This document shows positions 39,701-48,757 of a DNA stretch of 64,000 bases, piece after piece. Below the pieces are notes generated by a model. It made no database searches and was not told the DNA's origin. It saw nothing but the letters and a program-made list of their open reading frames with translations. How positions within the stretch are numbered: position 1 is the first letter of the stretch; each line of letters starts with the position of its first letter. Source of the DNA: Pseudomonadales bacterium (lineage in GTDB: Bacteria; Pseudomonadota; Gammaproteobacteria; Pseudomonadales; UBA7239); assembly GCA_028280345.1 (NCBI GenBank), contig JANQLY010000003.1, positions 62,001 to 126,000 on the forward strand, given 5' to 3'. Position numbers and translations under genes: made by a program.

Positions 39701-40804
39701 TGGGATATAAATGAAGAACGCTGGGTGCATGATAATTTAACCAGTACTTTTATATCGCAGGCAGAAAAAACCTATATCCTTCCGTCAACCGGTTCCCTGA
39801 CTCGACGTTTGATTTTGCCTAGTGATTCTTACGTTGAAATTGCGGTTGATGTGAAAATGCAGGAGATTGCTGGTACCTGTGATGATATGGGCGGTAGCGG
39901 TGCTACTGATGGGATTACGGTTTCGGTAGAAAATGCTGCATATGTGAGCTGGGGTACACCTCTGACAGGAGCAACCTGTACGGTTTATGATACAGGTTTG
40001 GAAACGGGTAAGAATGAAGAATGTAGTTTCACCTTCAGTAATTTTGGTGAAGAATCAGGTTTGAAAAATGCTGATCTGTATTTTGTTCTTGAGCGTGGTA
40101 GCACTAATGAGTGTACAGCGGTAAATATGGCTGCAACGGTTGTAGTGGATAGCACTGACGATGGTTTATGGGATGCCGGAGATATTGATAGTGATGGCTA
40201 TAACGAAATTATTCCTCCAGGTGGGTTTTATGCCTACTGTGATACCAGTGGTAGTTATACATGTGATGCAGATTTTGTTGCTTACTCATTGCATGATGAT
40301 AGCAATACTTCGGGAACAACGTCTGATGATGTTATTAATAACTATGTGGAAAGTGATTTGACAGGTGCAGATTACACCTATAATTCAAGTTACAACTATG
40401 AAGATGGCCAGGACGAAACTACTGACCCGAGCCTGATTCAATATGTAGTTATGGCGGATGTAGAGGGTTATGGTAATGAGATACATGTCCTGAATTACCT
40501 CAATGAAGATAGTGCCAACGTGGTTCTGGATGATCGCGCAGACTTTAATGCGCGTTTTGATAGTACTAATTCAGATGAGGTGTATTTTACGGTTCGTGAT
40601 ATTGATGGCGGTGCACTGAAAACTGACGTATTGTGGAAAAACGCGGCTTTGCCTGGTGGTAGTGGTTCCACTCACAATTGGAAAACCTGTAGTTCATTCT
40701 CTGCAACGCCTGACAATGTTTCTGTATCCTATGTTGGTGTTGACAATGATATCGATGTGGTTGATCTGATGGATGGAGTGACTTACAAGATTACCTGTAA
40801 CTAA
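36707..40804 (+). CDS. Very large secreted protein of unknown function, possible glycosidase-like core
   Basis: From the GTG at 36707, six bases after AAAGGAG, the protein has 1365 residues. A signal peptide (about residues 1-31) ends near VLSLAYD. The mature protein is rich in Asp, Asn, Ser and Thr, as in exported marine proteins. The N-terminal third is beta-rich. The middle (about 570-960) has alternating segments such as MDELAIVYHEWQTSG, DILLFLHLNFSDC, DIVVGEGRDKND and LEVIRPDMFNHGMGYYRRYF that look like a TIM-barrel hydrolase with acidic residues at strand ends. The C-terminal part (from about 1070) has Cys-containing beta domains. I do not recognise the family. It is a single gene inserted between der and xseA. 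Confidence 0.7.
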   Translation: MKINILFQCFKWVAGLCGLSIVVIPVLSLAYDIKPQAASASTTASVTNSGNDRILTAAIGSTKINYKITDPSTNNGLIHIEACYDSTANCGSSTTNPWVPVVNGMGPRIQHDFDSFKDLSKLYDPQDFAGNSVTDSIVDCDPGTGGTQSLCTSGNTVVSDIKFTLSGQNMTIHYVFSIVGYSLKIDVTSDHSSDNSGTFGNDSVNDDEEGIVGVNTGWAEAPSTVSSTNYNGVVGNIPYMPEGVAIFAKNSGTIIGASTVYIDPAQSNASEIKRGVAAFDNDSNTVYGPGDELYAHGRSLYYPETEANGGDFNDIDEVVYVTYADNLSDLYPKAGLSSSKEEGDQDFRERLVMDAGNHQLYFGHNAIALDWTAPAEPVSGDYTNAEPRLEVATTSGAGSSADNFHVLLIHIDDDTADETVLLDLIVEEGDSATTYNAADTTFDEGDIFRTELIKLDEDAADPEINFKFIVDTENAGKVLTNSDPGDGDYTNSEYKRIEVFFGAELNMTSDSCANTCWESPLNPDSGAYVDDTVYTAGNPSFSETPTFDGYKLTDWLRNYSNGQRMIEQFSEYGMDELAIVYHEWQTSGVDRDYPYQYPFEDGDTRTHTGFSSFEDDGYGGPAAGSIGKYGSVAEIDDMIEAAADKDILLFLHLNFSDCARTGASTDCVKAAKDSDGNGKMIFDDFGHGMNVMSIADRQTAFDDEDASIDTENLDDVYDNTGFYLDVIAALPLTTALDFDDLSDVNTLSEAYTETVELIESVKARSRRLTSNTKNDIVVGEGRDKNDRSDSYFAGAYDGTEREIEGRVYADILPEYELEVIRPDMFNHGMGYYRRYFNQTDNRGGTELDVSLQMAADYRASQMAYGHAGLLSDRFVLHTGVDYMDMYSMDYWLMRALQEQYKDADVSTITFVDESNTDITSDSLTMLFKDLKGNLKANDSRVRIEYANGLKVYINRGFPEDIYNSVSDFSPYRFAGGAGMTYRDWRYYHDNGSYLLHMNWDINEERWVHDNLTSTFISQAEKTYILPSTGSLTRRLILPSDSYVEIAVDVKMQEIAGTCDDMGGSGATDGITVSVENAAYVSWGTPLTGATCTVYDTGLETGKNEECSFTFSNFGEESGLKNADLYFVLERGSTNECTAVNMAATVVVDSTDDGLWDAGDIDSDGYNEIIPPGGFYAYCDTSGSYTCDADFVAYSLHDDSNTSGTTSDDVINNYVESDLTGADYTYNSSYNYEDGQDETTDPSLIQYVVMADVEGYGNEIHVLNYLNEDSANVVLDDRADFNARFDSTNSDEVYFTVRDIDGGALKTDVLWKNAALPGGSGSTHNWKTCSSFSATPDNVSVSYVGVDNDIDVVDLMDGVTYKITCN

Positions 40805-40823
40805 TAGTAACGAGAACCTGTTA

Positions 40824-40858
40824 AACCTGATAGCGGCTTGCCGTTATCAGGTTTTTTT
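40824..40858. terminator. Terminator shared by the large secreted gene and xseA
   Basis: AACCTGATAGCGG and CCGTTATCAGGTT form a 13-pair stem (one G-T pair) with loop CTTG and seven following T residues on the plus strand. The xseA stop codon lies inside the hairpin on the minus strand. Confidence 0.92.
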
Positions 40859-42226
40859 ATCGCTGCTAATAATATCGGTTATTCGGCTGTTGAAACTGCC
40901 GGATTTAAGCTGGGTGGTGACGATATCGCCTTCGGTGAGTTGTTCACTGTTCTCAACAATCTGGTTATTACTGTCGCTAGTAATAGAGTAACCGCGGTTT
41001 AGGGTGTTCAGTGGGCTGACACTATTTAGTAGTTGTGAAAGATTTTCCAGCTGTCGAACTTTAACTTGCAGATTGAGTTGCAGGTGTTGTTTAAGCTGCT
41101 GTTGCAGGTACTGCAACTGTACTCTGAGTAAAGTCAGACGTTCATCCGGTTTGAGCTGATGAAATCGCAGTTGAATATTTTGTTGTCGGTTTTTATTGTG
41201 TTGAATGCGATTTAGCGTCGTCTGTTGCAGGCGCAGTTCCAGATTATCAAGTCGCTGGGTCTGTTCTCTTACAATCTGCCCGGGGTGTTTCAGATACTTG
41301 TTAAGATATTGAACATGGCGCTTTTGCTCTGTGATCAATTGCTGAATAAAGCTGATAAAAAAATTCTCATAACTGCACAGGTTGTCGAGCATCTCTCTCT
41401 GATCAGGAGTAATCAGTTCGGCGGCAGCGGTCGGGGTCGGCGCGCGCAAATCTGCGACAAAATCCGCAATGGAAAAGTCCACTTCGTGCCCCACAGCACT
41501 CACGATGGGTACTTCGCTAGAGAAAATGGCGCGAGCAACGGTTTCATCATTAAACGCCCATAAGTCTTCCAGCGAGCCGCCGCCGCGTCCGACAATCAAT
41601 ACATCGAACAGGTCGCTGCGGTTGGCGAGCGCTAGCGCGCGGGCAATTTCAGCTGGCGCCTCCTTGCCCTGAACTGCCGTGGGAATTAGTGTCACCGGGA
41701 TGGCGGGAAAGCGCCGTTTCAATGTGGTGAGAATATCGTGTACTGCCGCGCCGGTGGGTGAAGTGATCACACCAATATGACAGGGCAGATCAGGCAGGGC
41801 TTGTTTGAACTCCTGGTTAAACAGGCCCTCGTCGGCGAGCTTTCGCTTCAGTTGCTCAAAGGCCCGTTGCAGGGCGCCGACACCGGCGTCCTCAAGGTGC
41901 TCCACAATGAGCTGATAGTCGCCGCGCCCCTCGTAAATACTGACCTTGGCCCGTACCCGTACCAGCATGCCGGCTTCGGGTATAAAACCCACCCGGCTGT
42001 TGCGGTTGCGAAACATCGCGCAGCGCACCTGGGCATCGTCGTCCTTGAGGGTGAAATACCAGTGTCCTGAGGACGGGGTAGCCATATTGGAAATCTCTCC
42101 CTCCACGAGCACATTGTTGAGGTGCATCTCCAGCAACTGGCGGGCCTGGCGGTTCAGGTCGCTGACACTGAAAACCCGTGGTTCCTCGGTGTTTGCGCGG
42201 TTCTGACTGGACTGGCTGGTTGGCAT
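40847..42226 (-). CDS. xseA: Exodeoxyribonuclease VII large subunit
   Basis: XseA with XseB degrades single-stranded DNA to oligonucleotides. From the ATG at 42226 the protein has 459 residues beginning MPTSQSSQNRANTEEPRVFSVSDLN; an earlier ATG at 42292 would overlap the guaB promoter region and adds a non-conserved 22 residues. The OB-fold N-terminal domain (VEGEISNMATPSSGHWYFTLKD), the catalytic core GVITSPTGAAVHDILTTLKRR and DVLIVGRGGGSLEDLWAFNDE, and a long Gln-rich coiled coil (about 290-420) are all present. It is divergent from guaB, as in Escherichia coli. xseB is not in the window. Confidence 0.95.
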   Translation of the reverse strand: MPTSQSSQNRANTEEPRVFSVSDLNRQARQLLEMHLNNVLVEGEISNMATPSSGHWYFTLKDDDAQVRCAMFRNRNSRVGFIPEAGMLVRVRAKVSIYEGRGDYQLIVEHLEDAGVGALQRAFEQLKRKLADEGLFNQEFKQALPDLPCHIGVITSPTGAAVHDILTTLKRRFPAIPVTLIPTAVQGKEAPAEIARALALANRSDLFDVLIVGRGGGSLEDLWAFNDETVARAIFSSEVPIVSAVGHEVDFSIADFVADLRAPTPTAAAELITPDQREMLDNLCSYENFFISFIQQLITEQKRHVQYLNKYLKHPGQIVREQTQRLDNLELRLQQTTLNRIQHNKNRQQNIQLRFHQLKPDERLTLLRVQLQYLQQQLKQHLQLNLQVKVRQLENLSQLLNSVSPLNTLNRGYSITSDSNNQIVENSEQLTEGDIVTTQLKSGSFNSRITDIISSDKKT

Positions 42227-42269
42227 ACGGATTGTGGCGTCCTGATATTTCCCTCGGCTGTGGGCCTGA

Positions 42270-43902
<1,633 letters not shown>

Positions 43903-43982
43903 TCCGTTGTAGCAAAAGTGTGACAGATTTCGCTATGAAATTACGTCTATTGTTCGTGTCGAATGGTTAACGAAATAAATTT

Positions 43983-45557
43983 ATGCCTCAGAATATTCAT
44001 TCACAGAAAATTTTAATTCTTGATTTTGGTTCTCAGTACACGCAACTGATTGCCCGTCGGGTGCGGGAGGCGGGTACCTATTGTGAGATCTGGGCCTGGG
44101 ACTGTGGTGCGCAAGACATAAAAAACTTTGCTCCCCAGGGGATTGTCTTATCCGGTGGGCCGGAGTCAGTTACGGAGGATGTAGGGCCGCGAGCACCGCA
44201 AATCGTGTTTGAACTCGGCATCCCTGTGCTCGGTATTTGCTATGGCATGCAAACCATGGCGGAGCAGTTTGGCGGCAAGGTAGAAGGCTCCAGTGTGCGT
44301 GAGTTCGGCTATGCCCAGGTGATGGTGGAAGGGGATAGTGACTTTCTTAAAGGTATTGTCGATCACGAGGCAGATAATGGTCATCTGCTTGATGTGTGGA
44401 TGAGTCACGGTGACAAGGTAACTGAGTTGCCGGAAGGTTTTCACCTTATGGCTTCCACTGATAGCTGCCCGATAGCGGGAATGTATAACCGCGACAAGCA
44501 TTTCTATGGTGTTCAGTTTCACCCGGAAGTGACCCACACCTTGCAGGGTGAGCGCATGATTAATCGTTTTGTGCGTGAAATTTGTCAGTGCGACGGTCTG
44601 TGGACTGCGAGCAGTATTGTCGAAGATGCGATTAACAGTGTGCGTGAGCGGGTGGGTAGTGACAAGGTGTTGCTCGGTTTGTCCGGTGGTGTGGATTCCT
44701 CAGTAGTTGCAGCGTTATTGCATAAAGCGATCGGCGATCAACTGACCTGTGTGTTTGTGGACAACGGTCTACTGCGCAAAAATGAAGGCGATCAGGTGAT
44801 GAATACCTTTGCCGAACATATGGGTGTTAAGGTTATTCGTGCCGATGCCGAAGATGAGTTTTTATCGCGTTTGCAAGGGGCTGAAGATCCGGAACAAAAA
44901 CGCAAGATTATCGGCAATACCTTTATCGAGATTTTTGATCGTGAAGCGGAAAAACTCACTGAGGTGAAATGGCTCGCCCAGGGTACGATCTATCCCGATG
45001 TTATCGAGTCCGCCGCGAGTAAACACGGTAAGGCCCATGTGATTAAATCCCATCACAATGTTGGCGGTTTGCCCGAAGATATGAAGATGGAACTCGTTGA
45101 ACCGTTGCGCGAGCTGTTCAAAGACGAGGTGCGCAAGATCGGTCTTGAGCTTGGCTTGCCTTACGATATGGTTTATCGCCATCCGTTTCCAGGTCCCGGG
45201 CTCGGTGTGCGTATCCTTGGCGAAGTGAAAAAAGAATACGCCGATCTACTGCGCGAAGCTGATGCAATCTTTATTGAAGAACTTCACAAGGCAGATTACT
45301 ACCATAAAACCAGCCAGGCCTTTGTGGTGTTTTTACCCGTAAAGTCCGTCGGTGTGGTCGGTGATGCGCGGCGTTACGAATATGTTGTGGCCCTGCGCGC
45401 TGTAGAAACCATCGACTTTATGACGGCGCGCTGGGCGCACTTGCCGTATGAGTTACTCGAAACGGTTTCAAATCGTATTATTAATGAGATTTCAGGCATT
45501 AGCCGGGTTACGTACGACGTCTCCTCAAAGCCGCCCGCAACTATTGAATGGGAATGA
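43983..45557 (+). CDS. guaA: GMP synthase (glutamine-hydrolysing)
   Basis: Converts XMP to GMP with ATP and glutamine. The 524-residue protein has the class I amidotransferase domain (nucleophile Cys86 in LGICYGMQ; His and Glu in VQFHPEVTH), the PP-loop LSGGVDSSV of the ATP pyrophosphatase domain, and the C-terminal dimerisation domain ending PATIEWE. It directly continues the guaB pathway. The structured repeat copy 3 begins on the base after its TGA. Confidence 0.98.
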   Translation: MPQNIHSQKILILDFGSQYTQLIARRVREAGTYCEIWAWDCGAQDIKNFAPQGIVLSGGPESVTEDVGPRAPQIVFELGIPVLGICYGMQTMAEQFGGKVEGSSVREFGYAQVMVEGDSDFLKGIVDHEADNGHLLDVWMSHGDKVTELPEGFHLMASTDSCPIAGMYNRDKHFYGVQFHPEVTHTLQGERMINRFVREICQCDGLWTASSIVEDAINSVRERVGSDKVLLGLSGGVDSSVVAALLHKAIGDQLTCVFVDNGLLRKNEGDQVMNTFAEHMGVKVIRADAEDEFLSRLQGAEDPEQKRKIIGNTFIEIFDREAEKLTEVKWLAQGTIYPDVIESAASKHGKAHVIKSHHNVGGLPEDMKMELVEPLRELFKDEVRKIGLELGLPYDMVYRHPFPGPGLGVRILGEVKKEYADLLREADAIFIEELHKADYYHKTSQAFVVFLPVKSVGVVGDARRYEYVVALRAVETIDFMTARWAHLPYELLETVSNRIINEISGISRVTYDVSSKPPATIEWE

Positions 45558-45685
45558 CTGAGAAAGTCTTTTCCTGCCCATGGCTGCGTTAAGAGCTTTT
45601 CTCAAACTTGTCATGTATAACTCGATACACTCCGCGTTTTCGAAAAGTCTTTGCCTTGCCCTGGCCAGGAAAATTTCTTTCTCAG
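45558..45685. repeat. Structured intergenic element, copy 3 (after guaA)
   Basis: A 128-base element beginning directly after the guaA stop codon. Outer arms CTGAGAAAG (45558-45566) and CTTTCTCAG (45677-45685) are perfect, and pairing extends inward through TTTTCCTG and CAGGAAAA. Inner arms AAGAGCTTTTC (45591-45601) and GAAAAGTCTT (45642-45651) pair with one bulge. The core hairpin TGTAT-AACTCG-ATACA lies at 45614-45629, followed by CTCCGC. Arm sequences are unrelated to copies 1 and 2. Confidence 0.85.
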
Positions 45686-45764
45686 GAATTGGGTGCATTC
45701 CGCTTACTCACAGCCCCGCGCCTTGCCAGCGAAAAAATTATCTCTTTCTCACGGGTGTGGCGGT

Positions 45765-46226
45765 ATGAGTCAGCATCACGAGTTCTTTATGCAGCAAGCG
45801 CTACAACTGGCGGACGAGGCTGAGGCTCGCGGAGAAGTGCCGGTGGGTGCTGTTGTTGTAAAGGCGGGTGAAGTTATCGGGCGTGGTTTTAATCAGCCAA
45901 TTTCTTCCTGTGATCCTTCTGCGCATGCGGAAATTGTTGCATTACGCGATGCAGCAAAACACTTTAATAATTATCGTCTGGTGGATTGTGATCTTTATGT
46001 AACGATTGAGCCCTGTGCGATGTGCGCGGGGGCTATGGTGCATGCGCGTATCGCTAACCTTTACTACGGAGCGCCGGAGCCAAAGGCGGGTGCTATTGAA
46101 AGCACCCAGCAGTTTTTTTCAGCGGATTGGCTAAATCATCAGGTGTTGTATGAGGCGGGGATTCTGGAATCTCTGTGCCGTGAAAAGATACAGCAGTTTT
46201 TTCAGCGTAAACGTAGCGATAGTTAG
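45765..46226 (+). CDS. tadA: tRNA-specific adenosine deaminase
   Basis: Deaminates A34 of tRNA-Arg(ACG) to inosine. The ATG at 45765 gives 153 residues starting MSQHHEFFMQQAL; the open frame extends upstream into the repeat-bearing gap but without similarity. Zinc and catalytic residues are His54 and Glu56 in HAEI and Cys84/Cys87 in PCAMC. It follows guaA, as in many gammaproteobacteria. The ribosome-binding site is weak. A strong terminator follows. Confidence 0.95.
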   Translation: MSQHHEFFMQQALQLADEAEARGEVPVGAVVVKAGEVIGRGFNQPISSCDPSAHAEIVALRDAAKHFNNYRLVDCDLYVTIEPCAMCAGAMVHARIANLYYGAPEPKAGAIESTQQFFSADWLNHQVLYEAGILESLCREKIQQFFQRKRSDS

Positions 46227-46254
46227 CACAATGCGTTATTGGGAGTGCATAATA

Positions 46255-46282
46255 AAAAAGGCGCTTGTTAAAGCGCCTTTTT
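46255..46282. terminator. Bidirectional terminator between tadA and rnfE
   Basis: AAAAAGGCGCTT-GTTA-AAGCGCCTTTTT forms a 12-pair stem-loop with A and T runs on both sides. It ends tadA on the plus strand and the rnf operon on the minus strand. Confidence 0.92.
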
Positions 46283-46303
46283 TAATTCTTTACTTGGCAC
46301 TAT

Positions 46304-47011
46304 TTAGCTAATAGTACCGGTAGTGCGAACCCGCTTCGAACCTTTGACTACATCACCGCGTTTCGCTTTTGCTGCTTCCTCGATCTTCATATCGATAGCA
46401 TTTTTAGCCGCCATTAAAAAACCGCAAACAATAAAAGCACCGGGAGGAAGGGCAGCAACAAGAAAGCCGGAGTAATCTTCAGAGATCACAATACGCCAGT
46501 CAGCGGCAACGGGGCCAAGTAATAAGTCCATGCCATCAAACAATGTGCCCATGCCAATAATCTCGCGGATCATGCCGAGCACGATCATCACCAGCGCAAA
46601 ACCGAGCCCCATAATAAATCCGTCGTACAGTGAAGGCAGAAGGGGATTGCGGCTCGCGTAGGCGTCGGCACGACCGAGAATCATGCAGTTGGTTACAATC
46701 AGCGGAATAAAAATGCCGAGAATTTGCCACAGCTCATAGGTGAACGCTTTCATCAATAGATCAATGACCGTCGTAAAAGATGCAATGATTAGAACAAATG
46801 CGGGCAGGCGAATCGCGTCGCTCACAATATTGCGAATAATGGATACACTGAGATTTGATAGCGTTAATACCGCCATTGTTGCAATACCGAGACCAAGTGA
46901 GTTTACGGTATTCATGCTGACGGCAAGCAATGGACATAAGCCGAGTACTTGTACAAGTGCCGGATTGTTTTTCCATAAGCCGTTAACAGTGAGTTCTTTA
47001 TAGTTTGCCAT
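46304..47011 (-). CDS. rnfE: Rnf electron transport complex subunit RnfE
   Basis: An integral membrane subunit of the ion-translocating NADH:ferredoxin oxidoreductase (Rsx in Escherichia coli). The ATG at 47011 gives 235 residues starting [32 protein letters not shown]; the in-frame ATG at 47044 lies inside rnfG. Six helices are predicted, and the paired half-cluster cysteines of the RnfA/RnfE family are seen in LGLCPLLA and [14 protein letters not shown]. The C-terminal tail is basic. It is the last gene of the operon and ends before a terminator. Confidence 0.96.
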   Translation of the reverse strand: MANYKELTVNGLWKNNPALVQVLGLCPLLAVSMNTVNSLGLGIATMAVLTLSNLSVSIIRNIVSDAIRLPAFVLIIASFTTVIDLLMKAFTYELWQILGIFIPLIVTNCMILGRADAYASRNPLLPSLYDGFIMGLGFALVMIVLGMIREIIGMGTLFDGMDLLLGPVAADWRIVISEDYSGFLVAALPPGAFIVCGFLMAAKNAIDMKIEEAAKAKRGDVVKGSKRVRTTGTIS

Positions 47012-47015
47012 GGTG

Positions 47016-47687
47016 TTACCTCTGCTGCGCTGTCTCTGGCGCATCGGTGTTAACCGTTGGGACTTGATACAGCTCAGGGAAAATTAATGCCTTGCTGTCT
47101 TCAAAGTATACCAGTGTCTGGTGTACCTGGGTGACCACGGCGCGCGGTGTAATAGTGGCGCCGGTAAATTGGTCAAATACCCCTTTATCCTTTTTTACTT
47201 TCCACTGTTCGGGCAGCGGGCTTTCCAGTGACTTGCCGTTAAAGCTTAAAATCCAGTCGCTCTTCTTGAGTGATATGCCATCACCGAGTCCGGGAGTTTC
47301 ATTGTGATCGACAACGCGTACGCCGGCGATGGTGCCGTCGACATTGATACCGACAAGCATTTTAATCGGGCCGCTATAGCCATCCGGCGCGGTGGCAGGA
47401 AAAATAACCGCCACGGGTTTGCCGTCTTTACGTGCAACAAATGCACGGTTAAGCTTTTTCAGATGCAGGCGTTCCTTGTCAGCATCCGGAATCACAAAGT
47501 TATCGTCGAGCATTTCATTGTCATGTCTGTTGTCGGGCACTATCTCCAGCAGCGCTTTTTCCTTGGCAATACGAATCTGTTCGACGATGCGATCTTTAGT
47601 ACCCAGATTGGTATAGGCGAGTATTCCCGCTGTAAGCAGGGCAAATAGTCCGAGTTTTATAGCATTGGAGGCAACGGCTTTGTCCAT
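47016..47687 (-). CDS. rnfG: Rnf complex subunit RnfG (covalent FMN)
   Basis: A 223-residue subunit with one N-terminal helix (about 8-27) and a periplasmic FMN domain. The flavin attachment motif is FTGAT (Thr near 178) in [15 protein letters not shown], and [13 protein letters not shown] is a family signature. Its ATG overlaps the last base of rnfD. It transfers electrons between RnfD and the other membrane subunits. Confidence 0.95.
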   Translation of the reverse strand: MDKAVASNAIKLGLFALLTAGILAYTNLGTKDRIVEQIRIAKEKALLEIVPDNRHDNEMLDDNFVIPDADKERLHLKKLNRAFVARKDGKPVAVIFPATAPDGYSGPIKMLVGINVDGTIAGVRVVDHNETPGLGDGISLKKSDWILSFNGKSLESPLPEQWKVKKDKGVFDQFTGATITPRAVVTQVHQTLVYFEDSKALIFPELYQVPTVNTDAPETAQQR

Positions 47688-48748
47688 TAGCTGTCATCCT
47701 TCTCTGTGGCACGTCGTGAACGGTCGTGACCGTAGGTACGTGGCAAGGTGTAGTACTCAATTGTCGGTGCGCAGAGGTTCATCAACAGCACAGCAAACGC
47801 CACTGCGTCCGGATAGTTACCCCAGCAGCGAATAATAAATACGATCACACCAGCGCAGCCTCCGAACCAAAGTTTGCCCTTGATTGTAGTGGGGGATGTC
47901 ACCGGGTCGGTGATAATAAAAAACGCGCCAAGCATGGTGCCGCCACTTAACAAATGGAATAATGCTGAGCCCTTACTGGCAGAGCTGCCGCCATCGTTAA
48001 ACAGAATCGCGCAGAGCGTCAGAGCGCCGAGAAAGGCCACAGGTGCATGCCAGGTATAGACGCGCTGTTGCAACAGAAAAATACCACCGAGCAAGAAGCC
48101 CAGGTTCACCCATTCGTAACCGCTTGCCACAAGAAAGCCTTGATTGAGTACCGGCTCGGAGAGATAAAACTCTGCGGTAGTCAGACTGGTATTCTGCTTC
48201 ATGATGTCGAGCGGAGTTGCCGCGGTGATAGCGTCCACCGGGACAGAGGCAAACATCGGGAAAATAATCTGCAAGGACTCGACAAAGTCTGGCGTAGAGC
48301 CGGCAATATTTGCCGGGCTTGGCCAACTGGTCATCTCTATCGGAAACGAGATCAGCAATACCACATAGCCGAGCATGGCGGGGTTAAACGGATTAAAACC
48401 GAGGCCGCCATAGATTTGCTTGCCAATAATAATGGCAAACGCGACTCCTACCATCGTCAGCCACCAGGGTGCATAGGGAGGAATGGCAAGTGCGAGCAGT
48501 ACCGCGGTTACAACGGCGCTGTAGTCCTTGATATAAAAACTTACCGGGCGTTTGCGCAGTTTTAGAATCGCGGCTTCGCATGCAATGGCTACGAGTGATG
48601 CCCAGATAATATTGATAACATTGCCCCAGCCGAAGAACAGAGTCAGTGCTGCCAGTCCCGGCAAGGCGGCGACAGCGACAAGACGCATAATGTCGCCGGT
48701 ATCGCGTCGGATATGATCGTGGGGGGAGGTTACACGTAAAAAAGCCAT
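47687..48748 (-). CDS. rnfD: Rnf complex subunit RnfD (covalent FMN)
   Basis: A 353-residue membrane subunit with about nine to ten helices related to NqrB. Motifs FNPFNPAMLGYVVLL near residue 120 and GGTMLGAFFIITDPVTSPTT near 255, which carries the flavin-linked Thr in the family, are intact. It is translationally coupled to rnfG and lies 9 bases after rnfC. Confidence 0.96.
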   Translation of the reverse strand: MAFLRVTSPHDHIRRDTGDIMRLVAVAALPGLAALTLFFGWGNVINIIWASLVAIACEAAILKLRKRPVSFYIKDYSAVVTAVLLALAIPPYAPWWLTMVGVAFAIIIGKQIYGGLGFNPFNPAMLGYVVLLISFPIEMTSWPSPANIAGSTPDFVESLQIIFPMFASVPVDAITAATPLDIMKQNTSLTTAEFYLSEPVLNQGFLVASGYEWVNLGFLLGGIFLLQQRVYTWHAPVAFLGALTLCAILFNDGGSSASKGSALFHLLSGGTMLGAFFIITDPVTSPTTIKGKLWFGGCAGVIVFIIRCWGNYPDAVAFAVLLMNLCAPTIEYYTLPRTYGHDRSRRATEKDDS

Positions 48749-48757
48749 GGTCCCTTG

